A stretch of DNA of 64,000 bases from Saturnia japonica (taxonomy: Eukaryota > Arthropoda > Insecta > Lepidoptera > Saturniidae), in the NCBI GenBank assembly GCA_033032175.1, contig CM065324.1, forward strand, positions 1,922,001 to 1,986,000, in the 5' to 3' direction. A program made the translations under genes and the position numbers. Below, piece after piece: positions 1-14,100 of this stretch (within the stretch, counting starts at the first letter, position 1; the number at the start of each line of letters is the position of its first letter). Under the pieces are notes generated by a model. That model was not told where the DNA came from. It made no database searches and saw only the letters and a program-made list of their open reading frames with translations.

Positions 1-228
1 ATGTTTGAACAATAACTTTATTGGCTCGCCATCGCGCATCGATTTTGCATAATGTTACAATAACCTTGACCTAAAAGGTGTGTTGTTATCGTAAAATTGT
101 ATTGTCCTTCAGTGCTTTCCAATTAATACATATTTACTATTATGACTTACACGGAAATATTACTATGTTTGTTTATAACATACGCTATAATATTATTACA
201 GCATAACGTAAATTGTAACCTTTTAACC

Positions 229-455
229 GAATTAAAAAAAAGACAGAGGTCACTCAGTTCGAATGTATATTTATATATGTTTTTTTATGGATGTAAAGCT
301 ATAACGTCTTTGTTTGAATAGGGGATACTTCAAAAGCGGTGCGTCCCATTTTAATTTCATTGGCATTGGCCCTTCAAATTCCAAGATATACCAGATAACT
401 CTAAAAAATCATTGAAATTAATTTTCTTTTTCGTTAAAATGTGTCTTGTAAATTT
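229..455 (+). repeat. 230-bp dispersed repeat, copy 1
   Basis: First of eight copies in the window. The consensus opens near AACYRACTTCAAAAAA and closes with TTGAAGTTGGTTTTC, so its ends are roughly inverted, followed by a GTTAAAAATTGTCTTG tail. Other copies: 14787-15025 (-), 18018-18240 (+), 35583-35790 (-), 48340-48535 (-), 50645-50882 (+), 57830-58076 (+) and 58078-58312 (+). Identity was judged by eye. Confidence 0.7.
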
Positions 456-591
456 AGTTGTGCTATTTACCTAATATATTTGCTAGACTTATTGTAAACA
501 ATATCAACTTTTTATTCGCAAAATAATTTACACCCGAGACATTGATTTACTTTTCATTGCCTTTATATGACCTTTTGCGTATTAGCAATGA

Positions 592-909
592 TCCTACTAA
601 TATATATAATAATATATTTGAAAGTTTTAATGTTTGGATGTTTGTTACTCAATCACGCTAAAACGGCTGAACGGATCTCAATGAAATTTGGCACACAGAT
701 AGTCAATGACCTGGAATAACACATAGGCTACTTTTTATCCCGGTAAAAGTCATAGTTTATCCAGTGTTATCCTACAAATATAATAAATGGAAAGTTTCTA
801 TGTTTGTTACTCAATCACGCAAAAACGGCGATTTATTTGGTTTCTCGTGTTCTGAGATCAGTCTGTGTAAATCCAATAATACGCAGACGAAGTCGCGGGT
901 ACCAGCTAG
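592..909 (+). mobile_element. Helitron-type non-autonomous element, family C
   Basis: Starts TCCTACTAATAT and ends GTCGCGGGTACCAGCTAG followed by T, the 5'-TC...CTRR-3' ends expected for Helitrons that insert between A and T. It carries the common GTTTGTTACTCAATCACGC block twice. No coding sequence. A truncated antisense relative lies at about 24470-24650. Confidence 0.65.
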
Positions 910-1026
910 TTAAAAATATTAACAACGAGTTATCTTTCAAGATAAATGGCAACTGAATTACAAGAGCAACGACCGTGGCGCGTCCGCTCTCTACAACATA
1001 TCGACGCGTAATTGCCTTTTTCTTTA

Positions 1027-1145
1027 TTTTTTTTAGATCTGACCACACCGCTAGCGTTAGGGGCCTTGAAGCCGCTGCGGCTTTTACACCTTCACCGAAC
1101 TTAGGAGCGAGTGCAGAGGGCACTCAGCCGCGAATTGCTTTGTTC
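1027..1145 (+). repeat. GC-rich dispersed repeat, copy 1
   Basis: Contains the palindromic core AAGCCGCTGCGGCTT and CTTCACCGAACTTAGG. Related copies lie at 47303-47405 (+), 51365-51482 (-) and 51715-51805 (+). The copy near 47.3 kb runs into a LINE 3' end, suggesting this repeat may be part of a LINE 3' region. Not otherwise identified. Confidence 0.55.
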
Positions 1146-1220
1146 TCTACTATCCGTCCATTTATACTCTTGCCTTTGGTAAATTAGAATCTACCCACTG
1201 AATCTTACATTAACTGATGA

Positions 1221-1560
1221 ATATCATCATCATCATTTCAACCGGAATACGTCCACTACTACACATACGCGTCCCCCAAAGATCACCACAACGACCGGTC
1301 CTGTGCTACCCTCATCCAGCGGCTTCCTGCAGCCTTTACCAGGTCGTCGGTTCCCCTTTTAGTAGGTCTGCCCACGCTGCGTTTGCCGGTACTTGGCCGC
1401 CTCTCGAGAACTCTTCAGCCCCGTCAGCCCCATCAGTCCCATCGGCCATTCGTTCTACGAGCTACGTGGCCCACCCACTGACACTTAAGTATAGCTATTC
1501 TTATAGCCGGTTACTTTGGTGCTGCTGCGAATCACCTCATTTCTGATCCTGACGAATAAT
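1221..1560 (-). mobile_element. RTE-type LINE relic, antisense
   Basis: Starts at an (ATC)n run, the complement of the (GAT)n tail that ends RTE-like elements. The reverse complement near 1500-1560 still reads like the R-I-R-N-E-x-I-R-x-x-T-K-V-T motif seen in the better preserved copy at 36133-36543. Frameshifts prevent a continuous frame. Confidence 0.55.
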
Positions 1561-1682
1561 TCGGAAGTTGACAACTTTTGGAAAATTGTTTTAAACGCTT
1601 CATATATTCAAAATAATACCGATGAATATATTTTTTTATTTAAACAAAAAATATGCTACAAAAACGCGCCATTATGGTTCCG

Positions 1683-1748
1683 TGACGTCATCAATCATTT
1701 TTTTTGTATGATAACAGTGACAAGTGTGACAACTGAATGTTGACGTCA
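1683..1748. promoter_or_regulatory. Pair of CRE palindromes upstream of the ABCA gene
   Basis: Two exact TGACGTCA octamers, the classical CREB/ATF site, lie at 1683-1690 and 1741-1748, about 58 bp apart and 275-340 bp upstream of the proposed start codon. A TCAGT initiator-like motif lies at 1919-1923. The motifs are seen directly; a promoter role is inferred. If a 5' non-coding exon lies further upstream, these would be intronic. Confidence 0.3.
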
Positions 1749-1958
1749 CGTTTTCTAATCGGCGTTTCAAATCACGCGACTCACAGACAAAAATATACAA
1801 TTACTTTTTCCGGATTTGTATTGTTTTAGGCATTTTATCTATAGATTAATATTACTCAATAATTTACTTTAATTTTGAAACATATACGCAACTCGTGGGT
1901 TTTTCATAATATTGCATTTCAGTTTACGCTGTATTATTATGATTTATTTTTGCAGAAA

Positions 1959-1982
1959 ATGTGCGGACAAGGAGTCGATTGA
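1959..1982 (+). CDS. Short upstream ORF in the ABCA 5' leader
   Basis: ATG at 1959 opens an 8-codon frame ending in TGA at 1980-1982, 40 nt before the proposed start at 2023 and in a different frame. A possible acceptor (pyrimidine-rich tract then GCAG, ending at 1955) would place this ATG 3 nt into the exon. Whether it is transcribed depends on the unmapped transcript 5' end. Confidence 0.3.
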   Translation: MCGQGVD

Positions 1983-2022
1983 GACGGATTGTGGTGCAGT
2001 GGGAACACGGTTACGAGGCAGT

Positions 2023-2121
2023 ATGGGTACTCGGCCTCCGGCAACGCTCTGGTCCCAACTGTGGGCGAGCGTCGTCAGGAACTTACTGCTCAAAAAGCGG
2101 GACACCAGGAAGTCGTTGGCT
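2023..2121 (+). CDS. ABCA exon 1: N-terminus
   Basis: Encodes residues 1-33, starting [17 protein letters not shown], then a basic [10 protein letters not shown] stretch typical of the cytosolic N-terminus just before the first membrane helix. ATG 2023 was chosen because ABCA proteins begin 10-25 residues before this motif. The frame stays open upstream as far as the possible acceptor at 1955, so a longer N-terminus from another exon cannot be excluded. Donor GTAAGT, phase 0. Confidence 0.85.
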
Positions 2122-5100
2122 GTAAGTTTTTTATTATTACTTTATTTTCATTCATAATTTAATGCCGAAAAAAAGTGTCGATCTTTGAAGAATATCGGTT
2201 CAGTAGATTCCTACAATGAACACGTGCTCATGCTCAAAGCACATGCTTTCGGTTAGGGAAAACATCTTAATGAAACAATAGAATGATGGCTAGCCATACT
2301 CAAGTTAAAAATCTGTGTTTTGGCAGCTACACTTGAGGGCTAGTTCCTCTCTAGGCTTAGCGTGCTACCATCTTAGGCAAAATCATCGCTTAACTTGTGG
2401 TAAGATTGTGATTAAGGTTATAGGTTCAGCAATGTGGCCACAATCTCACCTGATCTTTATTGACGATGTAGCCTAAGATGGTAGCTCGCCAAGCCATTAG
2501 GCATTATGTAATATAAGACATTATTTTAATTTGATTAGTTTAATTTTAATTTAATTAATATACAATATCTGAGCGACTGAGCTGTGCTCGGTGTCTTAAA
2601 CAAAAAAAGAAAAACAGTCAGTTACCTAGATATGACTTACACTTGGAATGTAAAACATTATCTAAATGCAAAGTTTCATCGAAATCGTTGGAGCCGTTTC
2701 CGAGAAACCAATTACAGATGTATATACGAGAAATGCTCACTTAATATAATTTATATTATTATCTTTGTTACCTAACTTCAAAACTTTGTTTCCCACGTGG
2801 GATATTTTTATAGATTGATTTTTGTATTATTACGCCAAAGAAGTATATATTCTTACGTGTACCCCATTTTTTAAAATAACAGGAAGTTCTGGTACCTCTC
2901 TACTCGCTGAGTGTACTAATCGTTCTGAAGATACTGGTACCGAATCCAAACTTCCCGGAGATCCGCGAGCCAGGACTTCTTTACCGCATCCACCAAGACG
3001 CGTACCCTGAGAACAGCACAATCGCTATAGTTTCAGATTGGAATGATGCCAATGGCACATCGGTAAATACATGTATTTTTTGTTTTTGTTTTTCCTATGG
3101 TAGAAAATCAGTCGGATATTCCTCACTATGCATGTGAGTTCAGCTTTGGTCTTTTGAAGATTCGTTAGATAAAACGGGTTCGTACTTTTAGAGCATGGCG
3201 TAATAAAACTATGATACACAGCTTAATGGGAGTTACGTCAAAATTGTAAGCAGATTATTCACGATAAGTATGAAAAAAATATTTTGTGCTTTTTTTTAAT
3301 GCTAAATTAAATTAAATTTTTGTTTAAGATTAAAACAAATCCTATATATATAAAACCTAATAAAAAGTATTTCTTTGGTTTAATTTGGTTCCGTTAAGTA
3401 ATACATCGACGCTATAGCTGTTTTATATAGAATTAAGTTAATCTATATATTAATACTTGAAGCAAAAGCTTTCGGTGCCTTTTTAAGCGTATTGTGTGCA
3501 CGACGATTTGGCATGGTTAAAGTTTATATGGAGAGGGAGTGCAGAAAGCTAAAATGTATCTATAATATCTGTTACTAATATATTATAATAAATAAATTAA
3601 TACTGCGAATCCTAGCCCGACAAGTACCATTGAACTTAGACCCCCCAAAATATTTACATTGTCACTCAACGAAGAGTGACAGCAAGTGATGTAGATAATA
3701 CTCATTGTTTAGGTTCATGAATACTGCAAATGTGAAACAGAAAATAGTACTACTACTACAGTACACAAATTCGCTGGTCGAATTTCGATCTTAGGACGAC
3801 CGCTAGTAATAGTAGATATAGAGGTGCCAACTTCTCCATAACCTATAAGGGTAAAACCCCTTGCTAAATCTTGAAATGGTTATTAGGTTTTGCTAGGTTT
3901 TATAACATTGTCATTTTCCACGGTATTAATTATTTTTATATTGTAAAAATGCAATTCGAGAGCTTACAAAGATGCAATCTATAAAAACTCTGCTGTAAGT
4001 ATTGAAATTACACAGCCGAACTGACCTTAAATGGTGGTGAACGAAATATTATTCTTCCAGGAGTTCTTAGCAGAGATGAACAATGTTCTAGTGGAGTCAG
4101 GCTCGCAACCGATCACCTGGATACGCTTCAACAGCTCCGAGGAACTAGAAGACGCTTATCATAATCATGCAAGTAATTTCCCGACTGCTGTAATCTTCCA
4201 CACCGACCCAAGCAGTATGAGCGAGCCTCTCAGGTTTGTGGTATTGGTATTGTAAACGTTTATTCAGTTTCTACAGTTCGAGCTCTTAACGTTCTTTTAA
4301 GACGATCAAAAGGTTATTTATCATTCATACATTATCCAGCAGTACTCTTAGGAAAGAGTGTCATAGAAGCATTTTTTCATCCCCATTATATATATTTACT
4401 ATTAACACTGTGATTGATTCCCAGAAGAACAAATGAGGGATATAAAAGTGAAAAGACACTGTCTATGATGACCAAGAAGGCCAAACAAGAAGTACTTATT
4501 TTGGTGGAATTTATGGATCACATAAAAGAAAAATAGTCTAGAGAGATATTACTAATCAGATGACATAATATTAATCCTATCATTTCTTTTAAATAGGTTA
4601 AAGTATCAATAGTAAATTGGAAAACACTGGTGTTTTTACTTTTATACCCCTCAAATATTAGTTTGCATGCACCGTTTTCTTCTACAGTAATTGCTAAAAA
4701 ATGATTTCCACCTTACTAGATACACGATCCGTACGAATCCATCGCATGTATCAACGCCTTCGACACGAACATTATCAACATCGGCGGCTAAGTGTCGAGG
4801 CAGGAGCGGCGTTACCGATTGGTCTGGCGACTGGGCCAGAGGAGGCCAGATCATACCTCTCGCTGAAATGGACAGTAAAGACACTTGTCCCGTGCTTGCG
4901 TATTATTACTCCGGTTTCCTGACGCTGCAGACTTTGATTGACTACGTGAAGATCAAGGTACTTTCTTCTTCTATCTACTTAGTATGCTATACCATTGTTA
5001 TATACGTGGGCTGTGAATATGTCGTTAGAGTTTACGTAAATGGTTTATTCATTCTCAGTTAAACAAAATTCAAAGAAACTCATTATTCAGATGTTTACTA

Positions 5101-8100
5101 TACTGTGGTCGTACTTACAATCTCTCTTGTTTACACTACTCTATGTTTCTTTTGCCAGTTACTTCCTTTTATCGCTTGTTGTTTCCACTTGGTTGCCCAA
5201 AACAGAACTGTTCTGACTTGGAACGCGGCTCGCCTATATATTATATTAAAATAAAACGAGGGTCAAAATCAGTAGAAACGCCTTGAACTTTACGACATCG
5301 TTTAAAAGGGGAAGCGTTCTATTTTTAGCCCATTCTTTGTTTGATGACCTAATCGCAGCGATAAGCATTGCATGTATGTGAACTGCCATGTCTTTTGCGG
5401 GAAAACTCAGACACTTTGTAGGATTTGAGCCTACGTAGATTGCCGCGGCGTTGAACATGCTACAACAACACTCCTGAATAATTATTGCCAAGACTTTATC
5501 GGCATTGACGATAATGCAAACTCAATACCTAACCTCCATTGTAAGGTCAACGTGTTTGACCATATCGTCACATAGAAATATACGAGAGTACATTCAAAAT
5601 CATAATAAAAACTTAATATCACTTTCTCCATCAGTTAACAATTCCTACGGATTTCCCTCAAACTCACATCAGTTTGAGGCAGTTCCCGATGCAGCAGCAC
5701 ACAGGCGACTGGCTCGTGCTGTTCCGCGTCATAATGCCGATGTACATGGTGCTTACCCTGTCACAGTTCATCACTTATCTCCTAATGTTTGTCGTCGGCG
5801 AAAAGGAAAAGAAAATAAGAGAGGGTATGCGGATAATGGGGCTAAGAGATTCCGTTTACTGGTAAATATTATAATAGCAAAACTTTTTTTTTTACATGCC
5901 CAATAATAATACGGTTATTTTTTTTTAAGTACAGTTGCACCCATGGCAATTTAATTTGAAACTAAGCAAAGCCTATGGTAACTAAAAAGCTGAAGTATTT
6001 TACATATATATGCATTTAACACATATACAAACAAATGATAATTATGCTCATCACACAAAAGGTAGTCAAGGGCGGAGATAGAATTCACTTACTACTACTT
6101 CGCCTTCAGGCCTAGTATGTTCTATGTAATCTGCGCCTGAGAGCAAAGAAATTTAATTTCTATGAAAGATAAGGTCATTCATTTAAATCGTAGACAAATG
6201 TCGACTGTATTGAATGCGTTATAATAAAGCACATCTTCTTTTGATTACATTACAGGTTTAGCGTTTGTTCACAATATCATTTGCTGTTAATAAATTACTA
6301 ATCACAACAACACGCTAAGCCTAGAGAGGAACTGGCTCTCAACAGCAGTTGCCGGAACACACCTAGAGGATTTTGATAATAGATTTTCACCGTGATTATC
6401 TGCCACATGTAGCCAGGCTGGCATTAGGAATTGCCTAAACACCATCCACCATATTATGGTTCCATGACGATACTTTTCTTCATCGCAAGATCAAGTTAGA
6501 AGGATTCGGACCCACGTCGATCGACACAGTGGCCAATAACGCTACCATTGAGCTATCTCAATTCTAAATTGAGTTTAATTGACAACTTCTGTAACTCGAT
6601 TTTATTTTATTAATTTTTATCGTTCTCTACGTTGCTGAGTTTTTTAATTTTCTGTTTGTCTATTTTGTATTACTGAAAACTTGTAATTAGAATTGTTCAT
6701 TACAATAATTGTTACGGTAAATTGATGTTTAACGCAATCTCCTTCAATCGACGTTCTCATTCTAGTAAAAAAAAATTGTATTCCAGTGGCTACATTTATT
6801 GCAACGTTTAATTTAAATGCCATGAAATAAAACATGCTTATATTTTTTACATATTTCAGGACATCATGGTTTCTGATATACGCAGTTTTCGTGACAGTTC
6901 TTTCTGTTGTCAGCACAGTACTACTTTTTACTTTAAAGGTAAGTTTGTGTATCGCAGGCATTATTTCCAAGTATACCATAATTAAGAAATTGTTACCTAT
7001 GCCTATGTATGGAGAACTAATCATAAGGACTAATTAATATCGTAATTCATTTATTTAGTACCAGCGACCCGCCCCAGCTTCGAAGGGTACAATATACAAA
7101 GTGGTGTATTTTATGTTTTAAAAAGTACGATTGGTAGTTTATAACTTCATAACTGCCTCATTAGCCTAGTAGTCCCACACGCAACTGCTATTTTCTAGGT
7201 CCTAGGTTCTAGCTAAGTGCAATTGGGTTTTCTATAAAATTATCAGTATGCAGCAGCTCGGAGTTTGACTTTTTACATGAGACCTAAAACATACCCGGCG
7301 AAGTGTTGGCGTACACCTCTGCCAAACACTTCGGGGATACAGGCATGATGGTATGTTATGTAACTTCATAGTTACGAACAGTGCGCTTAGCTCGCGACGC
7401 GCAATTCATCATACGTGCGGATAGCCGGCCAACCGACCGCGACCGTTTTGCTGAGAGTGATTTCTTTGATTGTGCGTAATTTTGAATTCGTAATATCTTC
7501 TACGGTATTCATATAAGTGGAAAACTGTAAAAGAAAATTTTAATCCACATTAAATGCCCGAGTTAACTAACAAATTTATCTGTACAAAGATTAATACTGA
7601 GTTGGAGAAAATAGCTTCGCATTTATTGTAATAATTATGTTGAAGATACAAATGGTTACTGTGAGTCAACCTTAGAAGATAGACATATGCTATCGCGGAT
7701 TTTTCTCTATACTTTTTAAAGTACTACAGTTCTTTATTACATTATTTTGATTTAGCTCAAAAGGTTTAGTCAGCGTAAGCCATGTAAGCACCCGAAAATC
7801 ATTTTTTGACGACTTGATAAATAATAATTTAATTTTTCTACTATACAAAAACTTAATTGAAATGTATTGTATATATAAACCTTCCATAAAAAATCTGTAA
7901 ATGTTAGTGAAAATCGCATTAATATCTGTTGCGTAGTTTAAAAGATTTAGGCGACTTCATATTATACTATGTATATATAGATATATATAGAAGATGTATT
8001 GATTCGTACAGAAATGAAAAATGTTAATTTTCAAACTAAGCCAAACATAGGTAATAAATTATTCCAATTATCTTTAACCTATTTGGACTTGTTTCCACTT

Positions 8101-11100
8101 CCGAACGATTTCTTTTACATTGAGGAAATACCGATCGCCTTACGTTGACATAATGAAAAGTTTGGTTGGCAAAAGATTAGCGTGAGCAATTTTTGAATGA
8201 CGCTTGACGTCATTGTTTCTAGGGCTTGCCAAGATTTATATATAGGAACACATAGGAAACAGACTTCTCCCGTAATTTCACTTTTATAGAGATATTAAAC
8301 AATATATATTTAGCAGTTTCCTTTGGATTAATTAAAAAAACACTGAGATGTAACAAAATGTAATTAGCAAAAACATTTCAAGTAAGAACATAGGATAGTA
8401 TAGGAATAGTTATATATATATATATATATATATACGGCATTTTATCATATATATATACATATATAGTTTCAATCGTGATACTTCAGCATATGCTGAGCTG
8501 GATTCCTTTCATAATGACGAGACGTACAATTTTATTCAGTCGTATAGATTACGTCAAATCCATCTAACTCTCGGAATTCCTTCAAGCATTCACTACGTAG
8601 CAAGTGTGTTATCTATGCTACGTAGATTCTACTAGGATCAGTTGATAATCTGCTAGTTTTTATTTCTATAAATGTATTTATTGCCTTATGTGTTTGTACA
8701 TATTAGAATAGTTACGTATTCAGTTTCTTGTTTATCTTCACCTTTCTTCTGTTCTCTGTTCTCATCTTTATTTCTGTTGTTGCCGATGTGATATCCTATC
8801 CGGCACTCTGCTAGTTCCACAATAATTCTCGACTATGGAGGCTTTTAGTTCTTGTCTATAATCTTTTCAACTTTTCAGGTGTTCCAGCACTCGTCGTACG
8901 TCCTCATCTTCCTTTTGATGCTGTTATTCGGATTCACGATCATAACTTTTGCGTTTATGCTCACACCTTTCTTCGACAAAGCCAGAGTAAGTGACCATAT
9001 TGATTTTCTTTAGTTTTTCACATACATTTAATAATGTTGGTGTTTGCACATAATAAACCCTGATCTTAAGTGACTATGTGATTAAAAATAATACATAATA
9101 GTACTTACTAGTTGACTGTCTATTATTTGTAGATGCTGAAGTATACCTGCAAACGCATGGCGATATATTTGCCTAAAATTGAGTATGGTACCTAAATGAG
9201 TACGCATCAATATTGACCATCAATGCTAATTAACACTTACATCTTCTTATTGGGTCTATAGGTGACTATAATTCTCAATATAAATATATACTAAAAATTG
9301 TAGTAGTTCAATATTTAGAACCGTGAATATTACAATTATTAGTAACATTATCCGCTGGCGAAGAAAGATAACATTCTGAAGTTGTAGTATAAATAAATTG
9401 TTGTTACACCAGCATTTTGAAAGGAATTATAGAACTTTAGATTTCTTAAAGACTAAAATCGCCAATATGTCTTTGATTAGATCATGATTAGATACGTTTT
9501 TACTTACGCAAGATTCCATAGCCCTTTTGTAGTATATTTTTAAGCTAATGTTAATAAATTCAAGGCAAAAATTTATGCGTTTTTAATGACTTAAAAACAG
9601 GATAAACAGAAGAAACAAAATTACAACGTAAACCTCAATAACTATCCGGTCAACTTATTTAACTACTTATTTGTTAAATCGGCTATAGGTACTTCTAATT
9701 TTTATCATATCTATATATTTACAGACAGCCGGCATTTTGGGTAGTTTTGCGGTGAACATCATGAGTGCGCTGTATTTCATACAAGTGTTCGTCTCCGATG
9801 CAGACTCTCTCGCATTCTGGTTCGTCTCGCTCATTAGCTCCAGTTGCTACGCCCTCGCGATGGATAAGGTATTTTCGGTCATTATTAATAATGCGACACA
9901 TTCTGTCAAACCTTCACTGATTTCAATAGATCATGATTTATGTGCCTTTTTGTTAAATGGATAAGCATGTACGTCATTTCACACTTCGGTTTATTAATAA
10001 GACTAGGGCGGTTTCACCAGTGTTAATTTTACCCGACAAATACCGCGTCGCCAACGCACCCATGTAGTCTATCTTAATTGTTCTTCCCGCAAGTACAAAT
10101 TATATTAATTTTTGATTATTTCCTAAACTATGTGTCCAAATAACATACTATGAAGAGCAAAATTTAACTTCATTAAATTGTCTTTATGATGAAGTAACTT
10201 TCCTTTGTAAGGAATAATATGCCATGTCTAAAAATAATGCTTATAAAACACTTTTTAATTTTCAACAAATATTTGTCACAGAACACCTTATTGTAATTTA
10301 TGTATAAGACATACACTTATGCTAGCGCTAATTTTGTTTAGATATACTAAGGACTAATATTATTGTAGAGTCAATACTTAAAAATACATACATACATTAC
10401 AATTATTAAATTAATTTAATTAAATACAATTATTTACCTATCATTAACCATTAAGCCAGCGTAGGCGGATAAAGCAGTTCGCGAGGGCTTCGACTTCCGA
10501 CTTACGTAATAAAAATCAATATTTAAGATTGTCTGAGAGTTGTAGCCTAATCTTAAATAACCTATGCTATTCCTCGAGAGTCTGGCTATCATATATAAAA
10601 ATATTTTTTGAAATCTGACTGGTAGTTCCAGAGATTAGCATATTCAAATAAACAAACAAAGAAACAAACCTTTCCACTTTATTATATTAGTATAGATAGT
10701 ATAGATTGCGTTTCACCTCATAGTGAATTAAGTATTATTAGTAGTCGGTGGTAATCATCTAGATATGTGCTGGGTGGTAGGAGACGAGAATTATATTCGA
10801 AAAGATAGCGACGACCCGGAGTAACACGTGCCATAATGGTACGTGGTACTTGTCGCATTTCGGAATCAACCGGTGTATATCCAGTAATCAAGGGGAGTGG
10901 TAGGGATCTGAACACGACTGGGTTGGGATCACATTGCACTTGTTAAAAAACTCGGCACAGTGAATCTGTTTTGTTTTATAGAATATTGGAATCAGACAGT
11001 GTATCAGCTACCGAGCTTTAGGCCGACATGACAGTCACGGCCGTCATTCCCTCGGTTGTCGCCGTTGCTTTTGGATTGCACTGTGCTTACCGTCAAGCAT

Positions 11101-14100
11101 CAGTTTCATTCAATGATGGCTCAGTTGGTAGCGTGTACGAATTTCGTATCTAGTGACGTGAGTTCGAATCCATGCAATGCGCTTGAGCGTTCGGTGAAGG
11201 AAAAAATGGTGATGAAGACATAGCATGGTGGTAGGGCTTTTTTTAATGCCCGCCTGGCTAGCTACCAAATTGAAAAATCTGTCGCCAAGCACCAATAGGT
11301 GAGTTCCGGCAGCTGCACTTGAGAGCCAGTGTTTCTCTAGGCTTAGCGTGATACCATCTTGGGCCACATCGATACTTAAGATCAGATGAGATCCTGGCCA
11401 CAATGCTAAACCTATTAAGATAAAAAAGGCACAATACACTCCCTCACTTTACCATGCTACAATAAAAAAGCATCAATTTTCATCAATAACGTCTGCAAAG
11501 ACCGTAGCGACAACTTGTGTAATTGTAAAACTTGCAATTAATCTTGAACAGGAACTCGTGGAAACTAGTCACTGTGATTTGGACCTTGTCTGTCCCATAC
11601 TTTCCATTACATTTGTTCAGCTAAGTGTTCCGGTAGCAATAGAGGCTATTTCAGTTGGGCAAAAGGTTAATTTTTATGTCTTTAGATTCTTTAGGTTTTC
11701 CGAATTCACCATAGTTTAAACTTTATAGTTAATTGCAAAATATTTACACGATTTATATTTCAGGCTTTAGTTCTGGATATGGCTGGAGTAGGTGTCACGT
11801 GGGAGAACCTGTGGAGTGGACCTGGAGTTCCGTTTGGAGGCAGCCTCATCATGATGGCAATCGATACCGTGCTCTATGGCTTTATCGCTTACTGGCTCGA
11901 CGCAGTTTTACCAAGTAAAATGATGAGTTTATTCTTTTTAAATTGTTTTAGATTAACCGGTTTTATACTTAATTCATTCTATTAAACTGGGAATACTGGG
12001 CATAAACCAAACTAAAACTAAAGTATCGACTGTAGATTGTTCCAAATTTCCTGAATTAATTCTTAAAGTAAATCATCTCTTTAAGAAATTTTTGTACGGT
12101 GCAAGGAAAAGACTCGTGACTTCTGTAATTTTTTAGTGCAACACCCAAGTAATTTAAATTTTACAGTTTAGTTTAGATATTGCAAAATATTACCTTAATA
12201 TTTTTGAGGTTTACTGAAAGGAAATATCTTACTATCACCAGGCGAATATGGAATAAAACAGAAGCCCTGGTTCTGTCTAATGCCTACTTTTTGGGGCGGA
12301 GCCCGACGAGGACGAGTCTCCGTCGGGCACTTTCATTCCAATGGTGATCGAGCAAATAACCGTGACATCGAACCTGTTCCAAGGTACAAACTCTACAGCT
12401 TAAGTAATTGAAAAAAAAAATTATAATAACAAAAGGATTTGCTAACAACTAAATTTGAAAAAAAAGCATAGCATCAAGAAAGATTCAATATTCTGATACA
12501 GATGTCTCAAATGATATGTCATTGACAATGTCAATGGGTATGACAAAAATAATGGACTACTATTCCTTGTTATCATTGCAAATTAAACTTGAATTAAACT
12601 TAAATTGAGCTGTTTCTGAGATCTTTCTACTTTTTCTACTAAATATTCAATCATGGATAAATGTGATCGATGTGGATATAAATAGATAGAAAACATTACT
12701 TCCGTACATATTTTCGTTGTATATTTTATTTTAAGAAAGAATCATCTTAAAGAAAAAGAAAAGTTTTAATATTGTTATAATACAGGGAACTCCAAGACAA
12801 AGAAGCCATCAGGATTGTTGGGTTGCAGAAGAGTTTCCGTCACTGCCGACGGACGGAGATTAAGGCCATTGACGGCATAGATCTTAGCATATACGAAGGT
12901 CAGATCACGGCTGTATTAGGTCACAACGGTGCTGGGAAATCGACGCTGTTCAACATTTTGACTGGTTTGACAGCTCCAACAGCTGGAACAGCTTACGTTT
13001 ACGGATTGGACGTGAGGTACGATTTATTTGTATGCCACAATCTGATAACAAACCTGGTTTTGAAATATTAAAAACACTCAAATCCAAAGACCATATACTA
13101 AAAAGTCCGTCGCAACTACACGCCTTCACACCGAGCGTTCAAAGACTAGTTTGTGTTCGTACTTGTGATTTTTTATATTTATCCATGTGAGGTGACCACT
13201 GTCACAGTTCAGTGATTGTGCAGGACAGATTAAAAAGAATTTCATAGGTGAATTTGCTTATCATTGATTGTAACTATAAATTTGCTTCAAACACGAGATT
13301 GTTTGTGATTCACAAAAAATAATTTAGTTGGTTACCTTTTTAGAATTAAACACTAAAAGTTTCGTGTAATTAGATAAACAAATTGCAATAAAAAGCATTA
13401 ATATGTATTTATTTGTCAACAGAGATCCAAACGACATGCAAGAGATCCGCCAGATGATAGGCGTATGTCCGCAACAAGACGTACTTTTTGACTTGCTGTC
13501 TGTAAAAGAACACCTGGAGTTCTTCGCTGCTATTAAGGTTTGATAAAATAAAACATACAATCTTTCAGTTGGACTTGTCAAATTTATTGTCATGTGTATA
13601 GTAAAAATTGCTTAATTTCATTTGTAAATTTATGTTTAATTGATACGAGTACATTTATTAAGAGTTAGCATTACTTAGGTCTTGTGATCAGCCGAGTAGA
13701 ATAAGTTTCACACTCTTCGAACCTAAGAATTTCTACTTAACCGAAGTTTGAATTCACTTTTGTGTACAATTGAAATTATGTATCGTTATAAAATAGCTGA
13801 TATTAATACAAGATTAGCATGTATAATTTTCCAGGGCGTTCCACGAAGAAGGATATCCGAAGACATACACAAAGCTCTCTCGGAGGTGGGGCTGTTGGAT
13901 GAGGCTGGGGTCTTTGCAAAACATTTATCTGGTGGGCAAAAGAGGAAACTGAGCATTGCTATCGCCCTCATCGGAGATCCGAAGGTTAAAAACGTGGCTA
14001 TAAGCTTCAGTGTCATTAAAATATTTCTTTTTGTCGTCATATTGTTAATATATGATGCTACTTGTCCTGCATAAGTCTGATAATAACTTCTGTTGTTTAG

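Noticed and set aside
4688..4957. Exon 4 starting at the AG ending at 4687
   Set aside because: That start gives a stop codon within the first codons in the phase needed; the AG at 4718-4719 restores the split Arg codon and the conserved frame.
5673..5861. Exon 5 starting after the AG at 5671-5672
   Set aside because: The phase does not match the phase-0 end of exon 4; 5683 does.
11110..11439. Minus-strand 109-codon frame in intron 8
   Set aside because: It lies wholly in a SINE copy; the similar frame at 28202-28624 is explained by another copy of the same SINE.
13324..13593. Minus-strand open frame over exon 12
   Set aside because: It is the complement of a conserved NBD exon and has no protein resemblance of its own.
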